Shown here: positions 60,335 to 64,000 of the stretch, one piece after another
Layout of the letters: each line of letters starts with the position of its first letter
Position numbering within the stretch: position 1 is the first letter of the stretch
Assembly (NCBI GenBank): GCA_026989655.1
Contig: JALSIX010000038.1
Location: 17,671-81,670 of the forward strand
Direction: 5' to 3'
Source of the DNA: Caldilineaceae bacterium
GTDB taxonomy: Bacteria; Chloroflexota; Anaerolineae; Caldilineales; Caldilineaceae
DNA length: 64,000 nucleotides
The notes under the pieces: model-generated
The model's database searches: none
Told to the model about the DNA's origin: nothing
The model's input: the letters and a program-made list of their open reading frames with translations, nothing else
Made by a program: the position numbers and the translations under genes

Positions 60335-61981
60335 TCATGCAGGGCCGATGAACCCCTTTTCCCGGGCTTTCCGGCGCAGTTGGGCACGTCGATCCCGCCG
60401 GGAGCCCCGCCATCCGGTCAGGCCAAAGCGCTCGTAGATGCGGGTGATGTAGTTGCGCACGGTGGCCTCGGAGCGGCCCACCCGAGCGGCGATGGTCTGT
60501 CGGTCCAGGCCCTGGACATAGAGGCCAAAGGTGGCCAGGAGCGCCGGGTTTGCAGGCCGGTCTCCGGTGTCCTCTTCGGCCAGGAAGCTGCTGAGCTCGG
60601 GCAGGCACTCCAGCCGGAGCACGCGGTCGTGGACCAGTTCCTCCAACGTCTGGCGGATCTGGGGTTCCATGCCATCGTCCCGGAAGATCCGTCGAGCCGG
60701 CAGGATCAGGTTCCACGTGTCCTGGAGTCGGCGGGCCACCACAGGCTCTGGGTGTTCCAGGAGCGGCCGCAGGAGGGGCAGCGCGGCCTCCGGCAGCCTT
60801 CGTACCAGGATCCGTTCGGCCATGGTGGGGTGGATGCCCGCCACCAGGGCATGGACCAGGGTGGGGGCAACCAGGTCCGGATGCCACCAGTGGGGGAAGT
60901 AGTCCGCGTTGTGGCGGATGGCCCAGTCCAGGGCCACGGCCAGGTGCTCCTCGGCCTGGGTGGGTCGGCCCAGGTGCAGGTGGGCAGCGGCCAGATGGAT
61001 GTGGAGCGCGAAGGTGGCGAGCGCGTCCCCGGATCGCTGGTAGAAGTGGAGGCTGGCCCGGAGGAGCTCCAGGGCGTCCTCGTCCCGGCCGGTCAGGGCG
61101 TAGGTCGCGGCCAGGAAGACCTGGAGGCTGGCGGCCTGGCCGGGGTCCGCGCTGTCCAGGGCCTGGAAGAGGCGCTCTCGGGCCGAGTCGAAGTGGCCCT
61201 CCCGGGCCTCCAGCCAGGCCCGATGGGCCCATATCCAGGTTCGAAAGCCCGGGAAGCCGGTGGTCTCCAGCAGCTTCTCCAGCTCGGTGTAGATCGGGGC
61301 TGCCTCCCTGGGCCGGCCCAGATCCCGCAGCAGGTTGGCCCGCAGCAGTCGGGTGCAGAGCCGTTCTTTGCCCAGGTTGCAGGCGTCGGCCAGCCGCTGG
61401 GCCCGGGTTCCATGGGTCAGGGCTTGGGCCAGATGGCCTTGGTACCAGGCATGATGGGCCTGGGCGCTGTGGAGCAGGACCTGGGCCCGTGGCCGCTCCT
61501 CGGAGGGCAGGCCCTGGAGGAGGAGAGCCGCCCGAGCCAGGTGGGCTCGGGCCTCGGGGAAGCGGCCCAGTTGGCTGGCCAGGCCCGCGGCCAGATGCGC
61601 GGCTTCGAACAGTTGCAGGGGATCCCGCACCGCCTCGAACAGGTGGCCGGCCTGTTCGGCCCAGATCAGGCCCATGCTCAGGCGGCCCACATCCGGGGCC
61701 AGCCGGGCCAGGGCCAGGGTGATCTCGGCCCGGGCGGCCTTGGAGAGGGACGCAGAGCGGAGCCGGGCCGCGGCCTCATCGGTGTAGAGCCGGGCGGTGG
61801 TCAGGTCTTCCTGGAGATGGTGGGCCTGGGCCAGGAGGAGCAGGCAGCGGATCTCCAGGTGGGGGATGGGGGTGTGGGCATGGAGCAGTTGGTGGAGGGC
61901 CTGGTGCAGCCGCTTGATGGCCTCTGGGATCCGGTGGCAGCGGAGGTATGCCTCGGCTTCACGGAGCAAACGGACGGCCAT
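60335..61981 (-). CDS. TPR-domain transcriptional regulator with C-terminal LuxR-type HTH
   Basis: 548 residues from the ATG at 61981. An upstream ATG at 62074 overlaps the -10 box and should not be in the transcript. Residues 1 to about 420 are helical repeats of TPR type (AIKRLHQALHQLLHAHTPIP; ARAHLARAALLLQGLPSEER; AWLEAREGHFDSARERLFQA; AEEHLAVALDWAIRHNADYF), as in MalT-like proteins but without the N-terminal NTPase. The C-terminal HTH reads LYVQGLDRQTIAARVGRSEA then TVRNYITRIYERFGLTGW, the LuxR/GerE pattern. The TPR part would sense a ligand or partner. It is placed upstream of the beta-helix and peptide genes and may control them. Confidence 0.82.
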   Translation of the reverse strand: MAVRLLREAEAYLRCHRIPEAIKRLHQALHQLLHAHTPIPHLEIRCLLLLAQAHHLQEDLTTARLYTDEAAARLRSASLSKAARAEITLALARLAPDVGRLSMGLIWAEQAGHLFEAVRDPLQLFEAAHLAAGLASQLGRFPEARAHLARAALLLQGLPSEERPRAQVLLHSAQAHHAWYQGHLAQALTHGTRAQRLADACNLGKERLCTRLLRANLLRDLGRPREAAPIYTELEKLLETTGFPGFRTWIWAHRAWLEAREGHFDSARERLFQALDSADPGQAASLQVFLAATYALTGRDEDALELLRASLHFYQRSGDALATFALHIHLAAAHLHLGRPTQAEEHLAVALDWAIRHNADYFPHWWHPDLVAPTLVHALVAGIHPTMAERILVRRLPEAALPLLRPLLEHPEPVVARRLQDTWNLILPARRIFRDDGMEPQIRQTLEELVHDRVLRLECLPELSSFLAEEDTGDRPANPALLATFGLYVQGLDRQTIAARVGRSEATVRNYITRIYERFGLTGWRGSRRDRRAQLRRKAREKGFIGPA

Positions 61982-62072
61982 GGAGGGTCGGGGGCGGTGG
62001 CGTCGGCGGTTGCGGCCTCGAGCGGCCTTGAGGCAGCAGAGCCGAGGGGATCTTTTTTCCCTTCTCCTGACC

Positions 62073-62101
62073 ATTATACAGCGGCGATCCGTCCGCGACA
62101 A
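62073..62101 (-). promoter_or_regulatory. Promoter of the LuxR-type regulator
   Basis: On the minus strand TTGTCG (62101-62096), 17 bases and a perfect TATAAT (62078-62073). The start would be near 62066, giving a leader of about 85 bases to the ATG at 61981. Confidence 0.6.
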
Positions 62102-62114
62102 GTCCGGGGTAAAA

Positions 62115-62126
62115 GTACTTAAGTAC
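62115..62126. promoter_or_regulatory. 12-bp palindrome upstream of the regulator promoter
   Basis: GTACTTAAGTAC, a perfect palindrome in an AT-rich patch, 14 bases upstream of the -35 box of the regulator gene. Position and symmetry suit binding of a dimeric regulator, possibly the LuxR-type protein itself. Confidence 0.4.
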
Positions 62127-62314
62127 CGGTCTGGGCATCCTGTCTCGGGGGCTCAGGTTGCTGTGCCATTTTGTAAAGGGGCGGGTGCGATGTCGAGTCG
62201 TTTGGGATCTCAAGGAAGGGGTTCGTCGTCGTTGGTTGGATTGGGGGACGGCAGAGCCGGGCGATGGGGGCAGGTCTGGATGTTGGTCTGAAAGGGTGGA
62301 AGGGCGGTACCAGG

Positions 62315-62355
62315 CCCCGGGGTCGGTGTCCAGGGAAGGGACACCGACCCCGGGG
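62315..62355. terminator. 17-bp perfect hairpin
   Basis: CCCCGGGGTCGGTGTCC (62315-62331) and its exact complement GGACACCGACCCCGGGG (62339-62355) enclose the loop AGGGAAG. It is the strongest inverted repeat I found in the window. It lies 11 bases beyond the remnant reading frame and downstream of the LOG gene, so it probably acts as a terminator for the minus-strand LOG transcript. No T-tract follows. The stretch 62127-62314 contains nothing I recognise. Confidence 0.6.
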
Positions 62356-62366
62356 ATCTGTGAAGG

Positions 62367-62516
62367 CTAGCGGCCGGCCAGGGGCAGGTAGATGTACTGT
62401 TCCAGGCCGGCAGGCCCTTCGAGACGTTGCTGCACGGGCCGATGGCCCAGCACGGCCGGTAGGTAGATGGAGTAGGACGATGTGCCGCCGGCTCCGGGGA
62501 GACCCCATGGCTTCAC
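62367..62516 (-). pseudogene. Possible remnant of a secreted-protein C terminus with two YLP motifs
   Basis: A 49-codon frame, opening with a GTG without SD, reads TSSYSIYLPAVLGHRPVQQR and ends LEQYIYLPLAGR. SIYLPAV and YIYLPLA both resemble the C-terminal tail of secreted Chloroflexota proteins (compare LFLPMVQR of the beta-helix protein). The frame lies just after the LOG gene and before a strong hairpin. It looks like the surviving 3' end of a lost surface-protein gene. A short expressed peptide is possible but unsupported. Confidence 0.35.
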
Positions 62517-62539
62517 GCGGCCCGCCGGCCTGGGCGGTT

Positions 62540-63349
62540 CTACTCCCGCCCGTACACCCGGCGGGCCACCTCCTGGGCCGCGCGTTCCCGGGCCGTGTAC
62601 CAGGTCTCGTCGGCCAGGCAGCGCAGGATACAGTCCCGGGCCTCCTCCGGCGTGTCGCACACGGTGACCAGGGCCAGGTCCTCCGCCGCGATCTTCCCCT
62701 CCCCCAACATGGTCCCCCGCAGCCAGTCCAGCAGGCCCCCCCAGTAGGCCGAGCCGTAGAGGACCACCGGAAAGTTGCGCACCTTGCCCGTCTGGATCAG
62801 GGTCAAGGACTCGAAGAGCTCGTCCATGGTGCCGTAGCCGCCCGGGAAGATGACGAAGCCCTGGGCGTACTTCACGAACATGGTCTTGCGGACGAAGAAG
62901 TAGTGGAACGCCACCGGGATGTCCACGTAGGGGTTCAGGTGCTGCTCGAAGGGAAGCTCGATGTTCAGCCCCACCGAGGTGCCACCCCCCAGGCGGGCTC
63001 CCCGGTTGCCCGCCTCCATGATGCCCGGCCCCCCTCCCGTGATGATGGCGAAGCCGGCCTGGGCCAGCAGCCGGGCGGTCTCCACCGCGGCCTCGTAGTG
63101 GGGGTGCCCGGGCTGGACCCGGGCCGAACCGAAGAAGGTCACCGCAGGGCCCAGCTCGGCCAGGGCCTCGAAGCCGTGGACGAACTCCCCCATGATGCGC
63201 AGCACCCGCCAGGTGTCCGTGTCCAGGAACGCGGCCTGCTCCGGCCGGGGAGAGGCCAGCAGGCGCTCGTCCTGGGTGGGGCGGCGGCTGTCCGGGCGGG
63301 GAGCGGGGGCAGCGGGATCGGGGTGGGGCGATGGGGTCGGCCCGGTCAT
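62540..63349 (-). CDS. LOG-family protein (TIGR00730-like, cytokinin riboside 5'-monophosphate phosphoribohydrolase fold)
   Basis: 269 residues from an ATG with GAGGAGACGACC upstream, overlapping the previous gene (ATGA). The Rossmann-like lysine-decarboxylase fold carries [40 protein letters not shown] and the LOG signature [20 protein letters not shown] (PGGxGTxxE, nucleotide-phosphate binding). LOG proteins release free base from nucleoside monophosphates; the bacterial role is usually nucleotide salvage or an unknown one, and lysine decarboxylase annotation is misleading. The first 40 residues are Pro-rich and variable. Confidence 0.9.
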   Translation of the reverse strand: MTGPTPSPHPDPAAPAPRPDSRRPTQDERLLASPRPEQAAFLDTDTWRVLRIMGEFVHGFEALAELGPAVTFFGSARVQPGHPHYEAAVETARLLAQAGFAIITGGGPGIMEAGNRGARLGGGTSVGLNIELPFEQHLNPYVDIPVAFHYFFVRKTMFVKYAQGFVIFPGGYGTMDELFESLTLIQTGKVRNFPVVLYGSAYWGGLLDWLRGTMLGEGKIAAEDLALVTVCDTPEEARDCILRCLADETWYTARERAAQEVARRVYGRE

Positions 63350-63999
63350 GGTCGTCTCCTCCTCTGGGACGGATAGCGACGGGAACGTCGAGGACGGCCA
63401 GGGCCCGGGGATCGGCCCGACCGGCCTCTCCGGGGCAGGCCCAGGTCCGGAGGCCCTGGGGGCGGCAGGACCTCTCGCCAGGCGCCCGGGGCCAGCCCTT
63501 CCAGGGTCCAGGGGCCCACGGCCACCCGGATCAGGCGCAGGGTGGGGTGGCCCACGGCCGCGGTCATCCGGCGGACCTGGCGGTTGCGCCCCTCGGTGAG
63601 GGTGAGCTCCAGCCACGAGTCGGGCACAGACTTCCGATAGCGGACGGGCGGGTTCCGGGGCCAGACGTCCGGTGGGGGAATGGGCCGCACCCGGGCCGGT
63701 CGGGTGCGGCCATCCCGGAGTTCGACGCCCTCGCTCAGCCTGTCCAGGGCCTCCGGCCCCGGGATCCCCTCCACCTGGACCCAGTAGGTCTTGGGGAGCT
63801 TGTGGCGAGGGTGGGTGATCCAGGACTGAAGGCGACCGTCGTCGGTCAGGACCACCAGCCCCTCGCTGTCGTAGTCCAGCCGGCCCGCGGGGTAGACCCC
63901 GGGAACAGGGATGTAGTCCGCCAGGGTGGGCCGGCCTTCCCGGTCGGTGAACTTGCACAGGACCCGATAGGGCTTGTGGAAGAGGATGAGCCGGGCCAT
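63346..63999 (-). CDS. rRNA large-subunit pseudouridine synthase, RluE/RsuA family
   Basis: 217 residues; the ATG is the last codon of the window, so its ribosome-binding site lies outside. Catalytic Asp sits in [20 protein letters not shown]. Other marks are [55 protein letters not shown] and [19 protein letters not shown]. The N-terminal S4 domain is missing, as in RluE, which modifies U2457 of 23S rRNA. The C-terminal 35 residues are Arg/Pro/Gly-rich and atypical. The ATGA overlap couples it to the LOG gene. Confidence 0.9.
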   Translation of the reverse strand: MARLILFHKPYRVLCKFTDREGRPTLADYIPVPGVYPAGRLDYDSEGLVVLTDDGRLQSWITHPRHKLPKTYWVQVEGIPGPEALDRLSEGVELRDGRTRPARVRPIPPPDVWPRNPPVRYRKSVPDSWLELTLTEGRNRQVRRMTAAVGHPTLRLIRVAVGPWTLEGLAPGAWREVLPPPGPPDLGLPRRGRSGRSPGPGRPRRSRRYPSQRRRRP

Positions 64000-64000
64000 G

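Noticed and set aside
60335..62074. Start of the LuxR-type regulator at the ATG at 62074, or the TTG at 62101
   Set aside because: The ATG overlaps the TATAAT box and the TTG overlaps the -35 box of a strong promoter, so neither would be in the mRNA.
62540..63349. Lysine decarboxylase annotation for the LOG-family gene, which would have fitted a polyamine theme
   Set aside because: The PGGxGTxxE signature belongs to LOG phosphoribohydrolases, and the lysine decarboxylase label for this family is a known misannotation.
1..64000. tRNA, rRNA and CRISPR elements
   Set aside because: I looked for the T-loop GGTTCRANYCC pattern on both strands and for regularly spaced repeats and saw none. A covariance search could still reveal something I missed.

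Overview
The window is about 64 kb of high-GC bacterial chromosome and nearly all of it is coding. I infer Chloroflexota, most likely the Anaerolineae/Caldilineae side. The reasons are lipoprotein signals of the form CAAPAAP followed by Pro/Ala linkers, TPTP-type linkers, a secreted beta-helix protein ending in an LFLPMV tail (a YLPL-like tail I associate with this phylum), a class II HMG-CoA reductase next to HMG-CoA synthase, and leaderless-looking genes with extended -10 promoters. This placement rests on family knowledge, not on a search. I see no tRNA, rRNA, CRISPR array, insertion sequence or phage gene.

Layout. 1-1353 (minus): the start of a 2-hydroxyacid dehydrogenase gene and a ChbG/YdjC-type deacetylase. 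1868-7592 (plus): a dipeptide-type ABC importer (binding lipoprotein and two permeases, no ATPase), an inositol-monophosphatase-like enzyme, a sugar isomerase/epimerase-like TIM barrel and a SUI1/YciH protein. 7617-13167 (minus): two ADP-glucose pyrophosphorylase paralogs, one with a dismantled active site, a DUF389 membrane protein and an aldehyde dehydrogenase. 13514-26418 (mostly plus): an Lrp/AsnC regulator, a complete polyamine ABC importer, a flavin amine oxidase, three class III aminotransferases, a PfpI protein, a C45-type acyltransferase and a GNAT protein. Together these look like uptake of polyamines or amino acids and degradation through GABA-type intermediates. 26403-29427 (minus): an orphan DNA methyltransferase and a hybrid histidine kinase.

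29585-30463 (plus) is the most striking gene. It is a GrdB/PrdB-family protein whose reading frame is interrupted only by a TGA that sits exactly at the redox-active position of a UxxC motif. A strong hairpin with a GUG loop starts 6 nt downstream. I read it as a selenoprotein, and its TGA would normally be taken as a stop. It overlaps a small membrane protein and precedes a three-gene module of complex-I/antiporter-like membrane subunits (30915-34917), then mvaA and mvaS (35028-37523).

37570-46917: a VanW/G5 protein, a membrane glycosyltransferase and MetRS on minus; transketolase and a small membrane protein on plus; a GT1-type glycosyltransferase on minus. 46959-56712 (minus): a cytochrome c/beta-propeller lipoprotein, then ribF, truB, nrnA, rbfA and infB behind a long structured leader, and lysS. 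56795-63999 (minus): an SH3 lipoprotein, an unannotated 55-residue peptide gene with a RiPP-leader-like YxxP motif, a secreted beta-helix protein, a TPR-LuxR regulator, a LOG-family protein and a pseudouridine synthase. The gaps in this last part are rich in perfect hairpins and palindromes.
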